Of a DNA stretch of 57,270 nt, positions 1-9,449 are shown piece by piece. Position numbers and translations under genes: made by a program. The notes below the pieces were generated by a model, which saw only the letters and a list, made by a program, of their open reading frames with translations, was not told where the DNA came from and searched no databases. Origin of the DNA: Planctomycetaceae bacterium. Lineage in GTDB: Bacteria; Planctomycetota; Planctomycetia; Pirellulales; Pirellulaceae. The DNA is taken from positions 1 to 57,270 of the forward strand of contig PKCN01000315.1 in the NCBI GenBank assembly GCA_002862205.1. The letters are read 5' to 3'. How positions within the stretch are numbered: the stretch's first letter is position 1; every line of letters starts with the position of its first letter.

Positions 1-20
1 CCCCGGTAATTCTCGACAGC

Positions 21-85
21 TCGGGTACCCAACTCGGGTACCCAACTCGGGCACCCAGCTTGGGCACCCAGCTTGGGTACCCAGC
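21..85. repeat. 13-bp tandem repeat, 5 copies, in the 529-bp gap before ahcY
   Basis: Five back-to-back copies of a 13-bp unit (tcgggtacccaac, with variants tcgggcacccagc and ttgggtacccagc). The unit carries the palindrome gggtaccc. The remaining bases 86-529 hold no convincing gene. They contain the leader of ahcY with a Shine-Dalgarno-like gagagag just before its GTG start. I looked for a SAM or SAH riboswitch core there and saw none. Confidence 0.85.
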
Positions 86-529
86 GTCACGGCTTAGGCG
101 GTGCCAGCGGGGGCATGGGTTCACGTGGAAAGCGTGATCTCACGTTGGCGGTGCGACGCGAGCAATCGAATCCATTTACCGTGAAAATTCTGCCAAATTG
201 TCGCAGATTAGGGCCTCGCCATAAGCATGCGTTTTGAGGGTTTTTTTGGCTGCTCTTGGGCGGATGTTGGTTGCAGTGTGCGACTGGATCAGTGAAGCCG
301 CGTTTGGGGGCAGGAAATCGTTCGCAGGGCCAACAAGTTTACCCCCTGCGAAAACCTTGAAACCTGTCTATCATTAGGACAGAGGGCGACGGGCGACTGG
401 AATGTCGCGATCGCTTGATGTACCCCTAATGGGCGTTTGGGGGATTGTGAACCAGCGGGAGTCCCCGTGTTGGGTTCTTGGCCCCTTGAACGCACCAGTT
501 TCATTCACAACTTTTGAGAGAGAAAAAAC

Positions 530-1876
530 GTGTCGCAAGTCGCAACAGACAGGCTTCCTTACAAAGTCAAAGATATCGGCTTGGCCGAGTTCGGTCGTAA
601 AGAGATCGAGCTTGCCGAGAACGAGATGCCAGGACTCATGGCACTTCGGGAAAAATATGGTGAAAGCAAGCCGCTAACCGGTGCTCGCATTGCTGGTTGT
701 TTGCACATGACCATCCAGACGGCAGTTCTCATCGAGACTTTGGTCGAGCTGGGGGCTGAGGTCACATGGAGCAGCTGCAATATCTTCAGCACGCAGGATC
801 ATGCTGCTGCTGCGATCGCTGCCGCTGGCGTGCCGGTTTATGCCTGGAAAGGCGAGACAGATGAAGAATTCGATTGGTGCATCGAGCAGACGCTCATGTT
901 CCCGTCGGGTGAGCCTTTGAACATGATTCTTGATGATGGCGGTGATTTGACTGCCATGGTTCACGATCGCTACCCCGAGCTGCTGACAAACATCTATGGG
1001 GTCAGCGAAGAAACCACGGCTGGCATCCATCGCTTGGAAGTGTTGAACAAGACGGGGGCACTGCAAGTGCCCGCCATCAACGTCAACGACAGTGCCACAA
1101 AAAGCAAGTTCGATAACCTGTACGGATGCCGTGAGTCGCTCGCTGACGGTGTCAAACGGGCGACCGATGTCATGTTGGCCGGAAAGGTCGCTGTGGTCTG
1201 CGGTTACGGAGATGTCGGAAAAGGTTGTGCTGCAAGTCTGAAAAGCTATGGCTGCCGGGTGATCGTGACCGAGATTGATCCCATCAACGCATTGCAAGCT
1301 GCGATGGAAGGTTTTGAAGTCGTGACGATGGAAGATGCCTGCAAAGAGGGTCGCCTGTTCGTGACGACCACCGGCAATAAAGACATCATCCTTGGCAAGC
1401 ACATCGAGCAGATGCCGAACGATGCAATCCTTTGTAATATTGGGCACTTTGATACCGAAATCGACGTCGCTTGGCTGGAGCAGCAGGTCGCCGATGGTGC
1501 GGTCACCAAAGATGAGATCAAGGCTGCCGATATCGGTGCTGTGGACCGGTATACGTTCAAAGATACCGAGCGTAGCGTGATCATCCTCGCCAAAGGACGC
1601 TTGGTAAACTTGGGTTGTGCAACGGGGCATCCAAGCTTTGTGATGAGCACTTCATTCACCAATCAGGTCCTCGCCCAAATGGAGCTGTGGAATAGCCGTA
1701 GCAACAACAACTACGCCGTAAAAGTCCATATGTTGCCGAAGAAGTTGGACGAGGAAGTTGCTCGTCTTCACCTCGATCAGCTTGGTGTCAAGCTGACCGT
1801 GCTGAGTGATGAGCAGGCTGAGTATCTCGGCATTCCCGTTGAAGGCCCGTACAAGCCAGAGCACTACCGCTACTAG
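530..1876 (+). CDS. ahcY: S-adenosyl-L-homocysteine hydrolase
   Basis: The 448-aa product is a cytosolic NAD-dependent adenosylhomocysteinase. It splits S-adenosylhomocysteine into adenosine and homocysteine, which removes the product inhibitor of methyltransferases and feeds the methionine cycle. The N-terminal catalytic domain shows the family blocks [11 protein letters not shown] (about 131-141) and [13 protein letters not shown]. The Rossmann nucleotide-binding motif GYGDVGKG is at 225-232. The protein ends with the family signature KPEHYRY, whose Lys and Tyr reach the NAD of the neighbouring subunit. The length is normal for bacterial members. The GTG start at 530 is preceded by gagagag at a good distance, and the sequence begins like other AhcY proteins. 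The gene stands alone and is closed by a strong terminator. Confidence 0.98.
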   Translation: MSQVATDRLPYKVKDIGLAEFGRKEIELAENEMPGLMALREKYGESKPLTGARIAGCLHMTIQTAVLIETLVELGAEVTWSSCNIFSTQDHAAAAIAAAGVPVYAWKGETDEEFDWCIEQTLMFPSGEPLNMILDDGGDLTAMVHDRYPELLTNIYGVSEETTAGIHRLEVLNKTGALQVPAINVNDSATKSKFDNLYGCRESLADGVKRATDVMLAGKVAVVCGYGDVGKGCAASLKSYGCRVIVTEIDPINALQAAMEGFEVVTMEDACKEGRLFVTTTGNKDIILGKHIEQMPNDAILCNIGHFDTEIDVAWLEQQVADGAVTKDEIKAADIGAVDRYTFKDTERSVIILAKGRLVNLGCATGHPSFVMSTSFTNQVLAQMELWNSRSNNNYAVKVHMLPKKLDEEVARLHLDQLGVKLTVLSDEQAEYLGIPVEGPYKPEHYRY

Positions 1877-1955
1877 GCTTGGCAAACGCCAACCGACTGC
1901 TGAGGCTGTCTGCCGCACGAAGGTGAGGTGGAATCAGAATCAAAGCGATTAGCAA

Positions 1956-1988
1956 AACCCGGCTACCATCATGGGAGCCGGGTTTTTT
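1956..1988 (+). terminator. Rho-independent terminator after ahcY
   Basis: The 9-bp stem aacccggct/agccgggtt (1956-1964 with 1976-1984) is separated by an 11-nt loop and followed by a run of six T. It lies about 80 bases after the ahcY stop. The rest of the gap up to 2201 shows nothing further. Confidence 0.9.
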
Positions 1989-2201
1989 CGTGGCAAAATT
2001 CTGCGCGTATTCCGGCGCGTTGTGTGGGAACACTTTGCGCCGGCAGGCTTGGGCGACAGCACGCATGAAACTCATGCTCTGTGCTCCACGTTCAAAGCTG
2101 ATTTACACCACTACTGCGCGCCCCGCGTGATTTGCTCTAACATTTCAGGCCGTCGCAAGTCCCGTAGTAAATCTTGAATCAAAATTGATTGCCCCTCAAA
2201 A

Positions 2202-3533
2202 ATGCCACAGACTACCCCGTTTGCCGCACTGCGCTACAATCTTGACCATGTCGGAAATCTCTCGGACGTGATCGCACCGCCGTACGACGTGATCGACCCG
2301 CAACTGCAAGATGAACTCTACAAGAGGCACGCAGCGAACGTCATTCGAATCATTCTCAATCGGCAGGAGCCGGGTGATGATGCGGATCAAAAGTACGAGC
2401 GAGCGGCCAAGTTTGTGGAGCAATGGAAGAGTGAAGGGGTGTTGATGCGGGAAGAAAAGCCTGCGTACTACGTCTATCACCAGCAGTTTGAGCATGAAGG
2501 CAAGTTGATCAACCGGCGAGGATTCATGGGGCGTGTGCGACTGCAACCGTTTGGCGAAGGCAATATTTATCCCCACGAGGAGACTCATCCCAAAGCCAAG
2601 GTGGATCGCTTGAAGCTGACCACAGCCACCAAGCAGAACAATAGCCAGATCTTTGGGCTGTATCCGGACGCAACTAACGAGGTCATCACCTTGCTGGACG
2701 CTGCGACTGAGGGCGTGACGCCGATTGAGTCGACGGATCATTTGGGCGTCCGGCACATCCTCTGGCCCGTCACGGACGAAGCAGTGGCCGAGCGGGTCAG
2801 CGAATTGATGGATGAGCGTCCGATGTTCGTGGCTGACGGCCATCATCGTTACGAGACCGCATGCAATTACCGCGATCAGGTGATTCAGGAGACAGGAGGC
2901 ATTGCAGAGGATCATCCCGCAAATTTTGTGATGACGATGCTGGTGGGAATGAGTGATCCTGGCATGATCGTGCTTCCCACGCACCGATTGCTACGCGGGA
3001 CGCCGGGCTTTGATTCTGCCCAGATTCTGGAAAAGCTTGCTGGGACATTCGAATGTGAAGTCATCGAGGGGGGGCTGGACGCTGCTGATCAGACCTGGGC
3101 AACCATGGAGGCAGCTGATGATCAGAGTATCATCGGGCTCTACGCAGTGAGCGACCAGAAATGGGTTCTGTGCAAAGCCTCGGAGGGCGCCAAGACGCGG
3201 ATACACGAGTTGGCTGCCGCCCAGAGCGAAGATTGGCGCGGATTGGGGGTCAGTTTACTGCACCGACTGGTGATCGACGATCTGTTGGGCTGTGAAGGAC
3301 ATCCTAAACCGACTTATGTCCATGAGGTAAGCGAATTGTTGGACGGAATGCGAGGCGAGGGGAGTCAGGCTGAAAGCGATAGCGACGAGCCGTACACCCT
3401 GGCAGCGTTGGTGATGCCCGCGAAGCTAGAGCATGTCGAAGCGATCAGCCTGTTGAAAGAACGCATGCCTGCCAAAAGTACCTACTTCTACCCGAAGTTG
3501 CTCAGTGGGCTGACATTCAATCCGCTCGATTAA
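2202..3533 (+). CDS. DUF1015 family protein
   Basis: The 443-aa soluble protein belongs to the DUF1015 family, whose biochemical function is not established. In other bacteria members often sit near serine biosynthesis genes or are described as HTH-like or SerB-associated proteins, but no such neighbour is seen here. Family marks visible here are APPYDVID (25-32), the NIYPHEETHP block (about 121-130) and the highly conserved ADGHHRYETA (211-220), whose paired histidines look like a metal or active-site motif. The second half carries the usual HxL-type segments (THRLLRG, HRLVIDDLLG) and a C-terminal MPAKSTYFYPKLLSGL that matches how family members end. The ATG at 2202 has no strong Shine-Dalgarno but gives the expected N-terminus. 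The gene is monocistronic by spacing. Confidence 0.93.
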   Translation: MPQTTPFAALRYNLDHVGNLSDVIAPPYDVIDPQLQDELYKRHAANVIRIILNRQEPGDDADQKYERAAKFVEQWKSEGVLMREEKPAYYVYHQQFEHEGKLINRRGFMGRVRLQPFGEGNIYPHEETHPKAKVDRLKLTTATKQNNSQIFGLYPDATNEVITLLDAATEGVTPIESTDHLGVRHILWPVTDEAVAERVSELMDERPMFVADGHHRYETACNYRDQVIQETGGIAEDHPANFVMTMLVGMSDPGMIVLPTHRLLRGTPGFDSAQILEKLAGTFECEVIEGGLDAADQTWATMEAADDQSIIGLYAVSDQKWVLCKASEGAKTRIHELAAAQSEDWRGLGVSLLHRLVIDDLLGCEGHPKPTYVHEVSELLDGMRGEGSQAESDSDEPYTLAALVMPAKLEHVEAISLLKERMPAKSTYFYPKLLSGLTFNPLD

Positions 3534-3600
3534 TGCCCTGCGTTGGGTGGCGATGCGGTTCTTCCGATCAGGCTTTGGTCGGTTGGGGTCTCAATGAAGG

Positions 3601-3662
3601 CCCTGCTTCTCGGCGGCCCTGCTTCTCGGCGGCCAGCTTGTCGGCGGCCTGCTTCTTGGCGG
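3601..3662. repeat. 15/16-bp tandem repeat, 4 copies, in the DUF1015-parA gap
   Basis: Four copies of cctgcttctcggcgg, the first two extended by one C. They lie about 70 bases after the DUF1015 stop. The unit is not related to the other repeat arrays in the window. The gap 3534-4049 otherwise holds a terminator-like hairpin and the parS-like site, and no gene. Confidence 0.85.
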
Positions 3663-3820
3663 CTTAGTCCCGGCGTTGACCATTCAAGCTTGTGCGAACG
3701 GGTGTGTTTTGCTGACGTCTCTGGTTCGCCCACCGCTGAACTGCCGGTTGGGCCACGGCTGAACTCCCCCGATGGGCTGCCAGCTAAGTAAGCCTTGCGA
3801 TTCTGTTGTGCATGTCATTC

Positions 3821-3868
3821 CCTCCCACCTCTGTTGGGGTGCTCAGGGTGACATGGGGAGGTTTTTTT
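3821..3868 (+). terminator. Probable terminator before parA
   Basis: cctccc (3821-3826) can pair with gggagg (3856-3861) across a 29-nt loop and is followed by seven T. The long loop makes it weaker than the other terminators of the window. It would separate the DUF1015 unit from parAB. Confidence 0.45.
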
Positions 3869-3935
3869 GTGGCGATGTTGGGAGGTGGATAGCATGGTTT
3901 GCCACACTTTTGCGGACTTTCTTGATGTCAAGGTC

Positions 3936-3964
3936 AGTTTCTTGTGAAACCAGTCTTGTTTCAC
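3936..3964. promoter_or_regulatory. parS: Candidate degenerate parS (ParB-binding) site
   Basis: AGTTTCTTGTGAAACC at 3936-3951 matches 12 of 16 positions of the classical chromosomal parS palindrome TGTTTCACGTGAAACA. It is followed after five bases by an exact half-site TGTTTCAC (3957-3964). It lies about 100 bases before parA, where parS sites are often found. The two central mismatches (TT instead of AC) weaken the case. This is an inference from the known consensus only. Confidence 0.4.
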
Positions 3965-4049
3965 CGATCAGAATTCTCGTAGTTTCCCGCCATGGAACGA
4001 CTCGCGGTGAGTCGGTGTTTGTCCGCTTTCACATACGAGAGCAGTCCTC

Positions 4050-4796
4050 GTGGGAAGGATCCTTTGCGTGGTAAACCAGAAGGGAGGCGTGGGCAAGACA
4101 ACCACAGCCGTCAATCTTTCTGCTGCCCTCGCCCTGTCTGGTCAGCGGACGCTGCTCTTGGACATGGATCCCCAGTGCAATGCAACCACCTCTTTGGGGC
4201 TAGAGCCCACCGAGGGTCATGCGTTGGTGAGTGACGAATCTCTAAACGCTAGCATTGAGGCAACGGGGCGGGAGGGGCTTTCGATGGTCCCAGGCAGTCG
4301 AGCGTTCCATGATATTGATAAATTGTCAGAAGGTGGTGACCGGGAATCCGGTCGAGTGCGTCGCCATTTGGATGTGGCGATGCAAGAGTATGAATTCATT
4401 TTGATTGATTGTCCGCCCAGTGTGGGGGAGTTGACTCAGACAGCCTTGGCGGCGAGCACGGAGGTGCTCATGCCAATTCAGTGCGAGTATTTTGCAATGG
4501 AGGGGCTGACTCAGTTGATTCAAACCATCAAACGCGTGATCATCGCAACTGATGGTCGACTGACTTTCGGCGGGATCTTGTTGACCATGTACGATCCCGC
4601 TCTCGAACTGACACGCGAAGTTGACGAGGAAGTACGAGACTTCTTCGGTGACATCGTATTTGATAGCGTCGTGCCACGGGATGTTTCGCTAAGCGAGGCT
4701 CCGAGTCATGGCCAAACCGTGTTTGGATACGCGCCCCGTTCACGCGGAGCGTTCGCATATACCCAGCTGTGCATGGAGGTGCTCCAGCGTGACTAA
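4050..4796 (+). CDS. parA: Chromosome partitioning ATPase ParA/Soj
   Basis: The 248-aa product is a deviant-Walker ATPase that moves replicated origins together with ParB by binding DNA non-specifically in its ATP form. The deviant Walker A motif KGGVGKTT is at 11-18 with the signature lysine K11. Walker B is seen as ILIDCPPSV, and the LDMDPQCNAT block follows the usual order. It lacks any N-terminal HTH extension, so it is the chromosomal (small Soj) type rather than the large plasmid type. The GTG at 4050 leaves MGRILCVVNQKGG as the N-terminus, as in family members. The stop overlaps the start of parB by 8 bp, so the two are co-translated. Confidence 0.96.
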   Translation: MGRILCVVNQKGGVGKTTTAVNLSAALALSGQRTLLLDMDPQCNATTSLGLEPTEGHALVSDESLNASIEATGREGLSMVPGSRAFHDIDKLSEGGDRESGRVRRHLDVAMQEYEFILIDCPPSVGELTQTALAASTEVLMPIQCEYFAMEGLTQLIQTIKRVIIATDGRLTFGGILLTMYDPALELTREVDEEVRDFFGDIVFDSVVPRDVSLSEAPSHGQTVFGYAPRSRGAFAYTQLCMEVLQRD

Positions 4797-5742
4797 TACT
4801 GCAACTACCAAAGATAGGCGTTTAGGCAAGGGGCTGGCCGCGTTGCTTGGAACCCCATTGGATGATGAGGGTAAGCCAGTCGATGGTGAGGCGGGCAGTC
4901 GAGTGGAAACACTCGAGTTGTCGGTGGACGCAATCGAAAACAACCCCTTTCAGCCACGTCGTGAGTTCAATCATGACGAGATCGCGTCGCTTGCCGAAAG
5001 CATTAAAAACCATCAGCAATTACAGCCAATCCTGGTGCGTGTTGTCGATGGTCGTTACCAGTTGATCAGTGGTGAACGACGTCTCAGGGCGACGATTCAC
5101 GCAGGTTTGAAAAATATTCGAGCCGAAGTGCGGGTGGCGGATGATCGATTGGTTGCTGAATTGGCAATCATTGAAAATCTGCAACGCAAAGATCTCAATC
5201 CGATCGAAAAGGCGATGTCGTTCCGCCGCTATATTCAAGAGCATAAATGCAAGCAAGACGATCTGGCCAGACGGCTCAGTATCGATCGCAGTACCATTGC
5301 CAACTTGATGCGCTTGTTGGAATTGCCTCAGCAGATCCTCGATTGGCTTGCTGTCGGTGAGCTGAGTGCTGGTCATGCCAGGGCTCTGCTGCCCATTGGT
5401 GATCAAGCCATTCAGGTTCGAGCGGCGACGCAAATCATGGAAGAACGCTGGAGCGTTCGGGCAACTGAAAGTTTCGTATCTGAGTTGTTGAAGTCCGAAG
5501 AGGACGTTGAGACGGGAAAGCGGGTTGTCAATGCAACGCGTCAGAAACGCCGTCAGATTTCGCCTCACATCGAGGCGATGCAACAGGAGATGCGGATGGT
5601 GTTTGGTACCAAGGTCGAGATCAAGAGTTCGGCCCGCGGTAAGGGAAAAATTACCATTCATTTCACGGACGCAGATGAATTTGAGAGACTGCGGGGCATT
5701 CTTTCCGAGAGTTCGCGACCTCAGTTGCGAATTGCGGGCTGA
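4789..5742 (+). CDS. parB: Chromosome partitioning protein ParB/Spo0J
   Basis: The 317-aa centromere-binding CTPase loads at parS, spreads as a clamp and stimulates ParA. The N-terminal ParA-contacting motif RLGKGLAALLG lies at 11-21, NNPFQPR at 51-57, the CTP-binding GERRLRA at 95-101 and ENLQR at 129-133. A helix-turn-helix follows (LARRLSIDRSTIANLMRLL, about 161-179) together with the LSAGHARALL helix. The GTG at 4789 is chosen because ggaggt lies 8 bases before it and because it gives the standard N-terminus. An upstream ATG at 4708 in the same frame would add 27 residues that only mirror parA sequence. A strong terminator follows. Confidence 0.96.
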   Translation: MTNTATTKDRRLGKGLAALLGTPLDDEGKPVDGEAGSRVETLELSVDAIENNPFQPRREFNHDEIASLAESIKNHQQLQPILVRVVDGRYQLISGERRLRATIHAGLKNIRAEVRVADDRLVAELAIIENLQRKDLNPIEKAMSFRRYIQEHKCKQDDLARRLSIDRSTIANLMRLLELPQQILDWLAVGELSAGHARALLPIGDQAIQVRAATQIMEERWSVRATESFVSELLKSEEDVETGKRVVNATRQKRRQISPHIEAMQQEMRMVFGTKVEIKSSARGKGKITIHFTDADEFERLRGILSESSRPQLRIAG

Positions 5743-5798
5743 GTTTCCCGGGCGTTTCACGAGAGCGAGCGAGGGTGGTGCACCCTCTGGCTGGTGTC

Positions 5799-5828
5799 AA
5801 AAAAACCCGGGTTCTGCCCGGGTTTTTT
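5799..5828. terminator. Terminator after parAB, symmetric
   Basis: A perfect cccggg/cccggg stem with a 5-nt loop (5806-5822) is flanked by seven A on the left and six T on the right, so it can work on both strands. It closes the parAB operon. The gap to 5991 holds nothing else. Confidence 0.85.
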
Positions 5829-5991
5829 CGTATTACAACGGTTCTATGCCCAGCCTGTTCCATCTTCAGGCTGATCAGAGGTGGGGGGACACGTTCGTGG
5901 CGCCGTGATTGAACAGGCTCGGTGGTTGCTGCGTAACAGCACAAGCATTGCATGTCCCTGAATCGCCTCACTTCCGTCTCTGTTTAGTCCC

Positions 5992-7077
5992 ATGCCGTTT
6001 GGCCAAGCTACACCGAAAAGCAGCAGAGGCGATCATTTCGTCGGTACTGACGTGGATCGGTTTTCGCTGCCCTTTCTGAGGATCGCCCAGACTCGGCTTT
6101 CTGTTTCGTACACCGTCTTTTTGGCGTTTGCGGTGTTGGTCGGGGTCGTCATGAACGTCACGCGGCAGCCAGGGAATGCTGATCTTCCAAGGGTTGCCAT
6201 GTTTGCGTCTCTTGGCTGGTGCTCAGGGTGGTTGGCGCAGTTGCTGGCTTACGGCGCTATTTCGTGGGCAAGCGGGTATCGCCCTGTGTGTATCACCATT
6301 GGGGTACTGGGGGTTGAGACCGTTCCTCGGCGCTGGCAGGCACGCGTCGCGTTGCTCACCGGTTTGGCCGCGTTGATGAGCTGTGTTTTTCTGGGATGTT
6401 TTTACAGGCTGGTGGATGGAGGATTTCAGGTTCCCGTCATTGAGACTACGACTGATCCCATTTGGCAGTTGCCAAGTATCGGGCTGGGAGAAGTCAAGTC
6501 AGCGTGGCGGACTGCAAGTTGGCTGTGCTTTGTTCAAGCGGTCGGACAATTGTGCCCATTACCTCGGACGCTGGGGCGTCAGTTGTTGGCTGCGTGCGTG
6601 GCGATCCTTGGCAGGCGTCTTGGGGTGGTGGGGCAAGTCAAAACTCTGCGGTTGTTGATCGACTCTTTTGCATTCTGCACGCTTGGACTGGGGATCTGGC
6701 TGATGAACACTGGGCAGGATATCGCCGGGGCAGGGTGGTTCTTGTTGATGGGTGTAGCGGTGCTGCTGTGGCTCTCCTCCCGCTGGTCAGACACCTTGCA
6801 GATATTGGAGGGGCTTGAGTCTGGCTGCAGTGATCCCGAGAGGCCAAATCGCGACAGCATCAGGGTCAGGGTTGTCAACCGAGTTCGTCGCTGGAGAGGA
6901 ATTCGACGGGTGCGGCATGCCCACCGTGTGGAACAGGGGGAAGCCGTCGATGCTCAGCGTGTCGACGAAATTTTGAATCAGCTGCACCGTGAGGGAATTG
7001 AATCGCTCAATGAGGAAGATCGCCAACTTCTGGAAAAAGTCAGCGCTAATTTGCGAAAGCAGCGATTAGCTGAGTAG
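5992..7077 (+). CDS. Polytopic membrane protein, possible inactive site-2-protease relative
   Basis: A 361-aa inner-membrane protein with about six hydrophobic segments between residues 40 and 270 and a basic, soluble C-terminal tail. The tail (RVDEILNQLHREGIESLNEE, then a Leu/Lys-rich helix) resembles the small C-terminal domain found on rhomboid-like and M50-like planctomycete proteins (DUF6576, from memory). The segment FVQAVGQLCPLPRTLGRQLL sits where M50 proteases carry their NPxxLDG motif, but the Asp-Gly is replaced and no HExxH motif is present. A proteolytic role is therefore not supported. The start at ATG 5992 has no clear Shine-Dalgarno. Function unknown. Confidence 0.75.
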   Translation: MPFGQATPKSSRGDHFVGTDVDRFSLPFLRIAQTRLSVSYTVFLAFAVLVGVVMNVTRQPGNADLPRVAMFASLGWCSGWLAQLLAYGAISWASGYRPVCITIGVLGVETVPRRWQARVALLTGLAALMSCVFLGCFYRLVDGGFQVPVIETTTDPIWQLPSIGLGEVKSAWRTASWLCFVQAVGQLCPLPRTLGRQLLAACVAILGRRLGVVGQVKTLRLLIDSFAFCTLGLGIWLMNTGQDIAGAGWFLLMGVAVLLWLSSRWSDTLQILEGLESGCSDPERPNRDSIRVRVVNRVRRWRGIRRVRHAHRVEQGEAVDAQRVDEILNQLHREGIESLNEEDRQLLEKVSANLRKQRLAE

Positions 7078-7421
7078 CGTGACCGGCAAAAGGTCTTATC
7101 TGAAGCATGGGGGAATCAAGGCTCACACGCTCCCCATCTTTTGACCGCGGTGCTTTTGCCGGTGGTCTGCCTTGACAAAAGGTTACAGCCCCACGTGTTC
7201 GCGGACCGTTACCTGAAAACCGTCCATCGGTGGCACACAGCGACCGCTCAAACGATTAAACTTTTCTTCCAGAACACTGTCCTGGAGCTGGCAAGCAATG
7301 TGAAATTGCGGCACCGGGGATTCGATTTTGAATCGCAACAGGTTGGTTGCCCGATAGAACATGGCGACCCTTCATGGATGCGATCCTTCGATTGTCGTGG
7401 AAGCCCTGTTTGAGGTTTAGG
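7078..7421. other. Intergenic gap of 344 bases
   Basis: No gene, repeat or convincing hairpin was seen. A 90-codon open frame (7141-7413, plus) has no family-like sequence and no ribosome site. An upstream in-frame ATG of the next gene lies at 7347 but is probably not used. Confidence 0.5.
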
Positions 7422-9449
7422 ATGCGAAATTTCCTTGTTGTTGGTCTTGCTCTGTTGCCGCTGGTTTTCAGTAACCATGAGCTGGGGGCATCGCCGCAGG
7501 ATTCTGTCACCCAATCTGCTGGTGGGGGTCAGTCATCTGACAACACACCCGAGGTAGAGGTGAACCCGCCTACTGCTGCGACACAGGGGCAGACTTCATC
7601 AGCTGCGACCGATGGCTCGAACACGTCGGAGGTTGATGCTGCTGATTCCACGCCAGTGGCTGCGGCTGGCAAAGACGCCGCCGCTCAAGGGTACGCACCG
7701 GTGGTATTATTGGTGGTGGGTATCGTGTCGGTGTTGGGGATGATCATCGGGCTCAAACTCAATGCGTTCATGGCATTGATTATCTCAGCTTTGATTGTGA
7801 GCTTGGGCGTCGGGTTTGTGGACGGAGAGGACGCCGGGGCCAGGATGGCAGCAGTCGTGCAGGGATTTGGTGGTGCAGCCGGTGGTATCGGGATCGTCAT
7901 TGCGATGGCGGCTATTATCGGCAAGTGCATGCTGGACAGCGGGGCGGCCGATCGTATTGTGCGCAGCGCGATACACGTCACAGGTGAGAAAAAGGCTTCG
8001 TTCGGCTTGATGCTTAGCGGCTTCGTTTTGGCGATTCCTGTTTTCTTTGACACCGTCTTTTATCTGCTGGTGCCGCTTGCACGCAGTCTGTACCGACGGA
8101 CCAATAAGAACTATTTGCGGTACCTGATGGCCATTGCCACGGGTGGGGCGATCACTCACACGCTCGTTCCGCCAACGCCCGGACCACTGCTTGTTTCAGC
8201 CATTCTCGGCGTTGACATTGGCATGATGATGTTGGTGGGGACGATGGTCGCGGTGCCTGCAGCCATCGTCGGTTTGACTTACTCCTATATCGCTGATCGT
8301 ATCATGCCAGTTGTGATGCGACCTCTTGGTGCCAAGGAAGAGAAACACCAGGCGCTCTCCGAAGATCAGTTGCCATCCCTTTGGGTATCGTTGCTACCCG
8401 TGCTGCTGCCGGTTGTCCTGATCGGGGCAGGAACCCTGGCGATGACCCTGGCTGATCGTGAAGACAAAGCAAGGTTGATGGTTGAGGATGTGCAGGATTT
8501 CGGCCAGTTGGCAACCATGTTCGTCGATGCCGATCCTGATACCCCGGCCGGACGAGTCATCGGAAGTGATCAGTTGTCGGATAATGAACGCGATGAACTC
8601 ATGTCGTCCGCTCAAACGCCTGCTGAAAAAAAACGTCAGGTGGAACTATTGAATCAGGTGCTCTTGGATGATGATCTTTATGATGAGCGGGCATTTCTGG
8701 GAGTACCACTTTCAAGTGTGTCAAAGTCCAAGCTCAACTCCAATCAATTGCGAATGAAGCCCGTTGACCGCAGAAGAATGAATCGGTCCCTGCTGGAAGA
8801 TGCTTATCCCAAACTGATCGCGAAACACGATTGGAAGACGTCCAAACGTGAAATCTCAAATAGCCTGTCGCTGTGGAGTAACGCAAACTTTGCCCTCATG
8901 CTTGCGGCTATCGTCTCCATGTGCACTCTGAAGTACGTTCGCTCTTTGTCTTGGCGTAGCCTGAGCGAAGATGTTGAAGAGTCGCTGATGAGTGGCGGAG
9001 TGATCATTTTGATCACTGCTGCGGGTGGAGCGTTCGGAGCGATGTTGCAGGACACCCACATCAGCAACACCATCAAAGACTATTTTTCCGATGCGGGCGC
9101 CTCCGGGGTCTCATTGCTGTTGCTCGGCTGGGGGATCGCGGCTGTGTTGAAGGTTGCTCAGGGCAGCAGCACCGTTGCAATGATTGTCGGTGCGGGAATG
9201 ATGTCTGCAATCATTGGAGACGCCAAGCCAGAGTACAACATGGTCTACGTTGCCACTGCTGTGGGAACGGGGTCACTCATGGGCAGTTGGATGAACGACA
9301 GTGGGTTTTGGGTCTTCACCAAGATGGGCGGGCTGACTGAAGGCGAGTCACTGCGAAGCTGGACCCCGTTGTTGATGGTTCTTGCGTTGGTTGGCCTCGT
9401 TGTCACCATCGTTTTGAGTCAAGTTATGCCGATGAATGCCAGCCTATGA
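7422..9449 (+). CDS. GntP-family permease with N-terminal and central extensions
   Basis: A 675-aa member of the gluconate:H+ symporter (GntP) family, which imports sugar acids or related carboxylates. Ordinary family members have about 440-460 residues. Here an N-terminal signal-like helix (MRNFLVVGLALLPLV) is followed by about 70 residues rich in Ala, Ser and Thr before the transporter core begins near 92. The core shows the family block HTLVPPTPGPLLVS (about 246-259) and the late segment with GTGSLMGSWMNDSGFW. A hydrophilic insert of about 140 residues (about 345-485) separates the two halves. The start at ATG 7422 has gaggtttagg before it and gives the signal-like N-terminus; ATG 7347 is open in frame and would add 25 residues. 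The stop overlaps the next gene. Confidence 0.88.
   Translation: MRNFLVVGLALLPLVFSNHELGASPQDSVTQSAGGGQSSDNTPEVEVNPPTAATQGQTSSAATDGSNTSEVDAADSTPVAAAGKDAAAQGYAPVVLLVVGIVSVLGMIIGLKLNAFMALIISALIVSLGVGFVDGEDAGARMAAVVQGFGGAAGGIGIVIAMAAIIGKCMLDSGAADRIVRSAIHVTGEKKASFGLMLSGFVLAIPVFFDTVFYLLVPLARSLYRRTNKNYLRYLMAIATGGAITHTLVPPTPGPLLVSAILGVDIGMMMLVGTMVAVPAAIVGLTYSYIADRIMPVVMRPLGAKEEKHQALSEDQLPSLWVSLLPVLLPVVLIGAGTLAMTLADREDKARLMVEDVQDFGQLATMFVDADPDTPAGRVIGSDQLSDNERDELMSSAQTPAEKKRQVELLNQVLLDDDLYDERAFLGVPLSSVSKSKLNSNQLRMKPVDRRRMNRSLLEDAYPKLIAKHDWKTSKREISNSLSLWSNANFALMLAAIVSMCTLKYVRSLSWRSLSEDVEESLMSGGVIILITAAGGAFGAMLQDTHISNTIKDYFSDAGASGVSLLLLGWGIAAVLKVAQGSSTVAMIVGAGMMSAIIGDAKPEYNMVYVATAVGTGSLMGSWMNDSGFWVFTKMGGLTEGESLRSWTPLLMVLALVGLVVTIVLSQVMPMNASL

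Noticed and set aside
380-529. SAM or SAH riboswitch before ahcY
   Set aside because: The G/C-rich leader can form hairpins, but none of the conserved core motifs known to me could be found.
674-1630. 318-codon open frame opposite ahcY
   Set aside because: Antisense shadow of a strongly conserved gene; the sequence has no family character or ribosome site.
7141-7413. 90-codon open frame before the GntP-type gene
   Set aside because: No ribosome site or recognisable family; the frame ends just before the better supported start at 7422.
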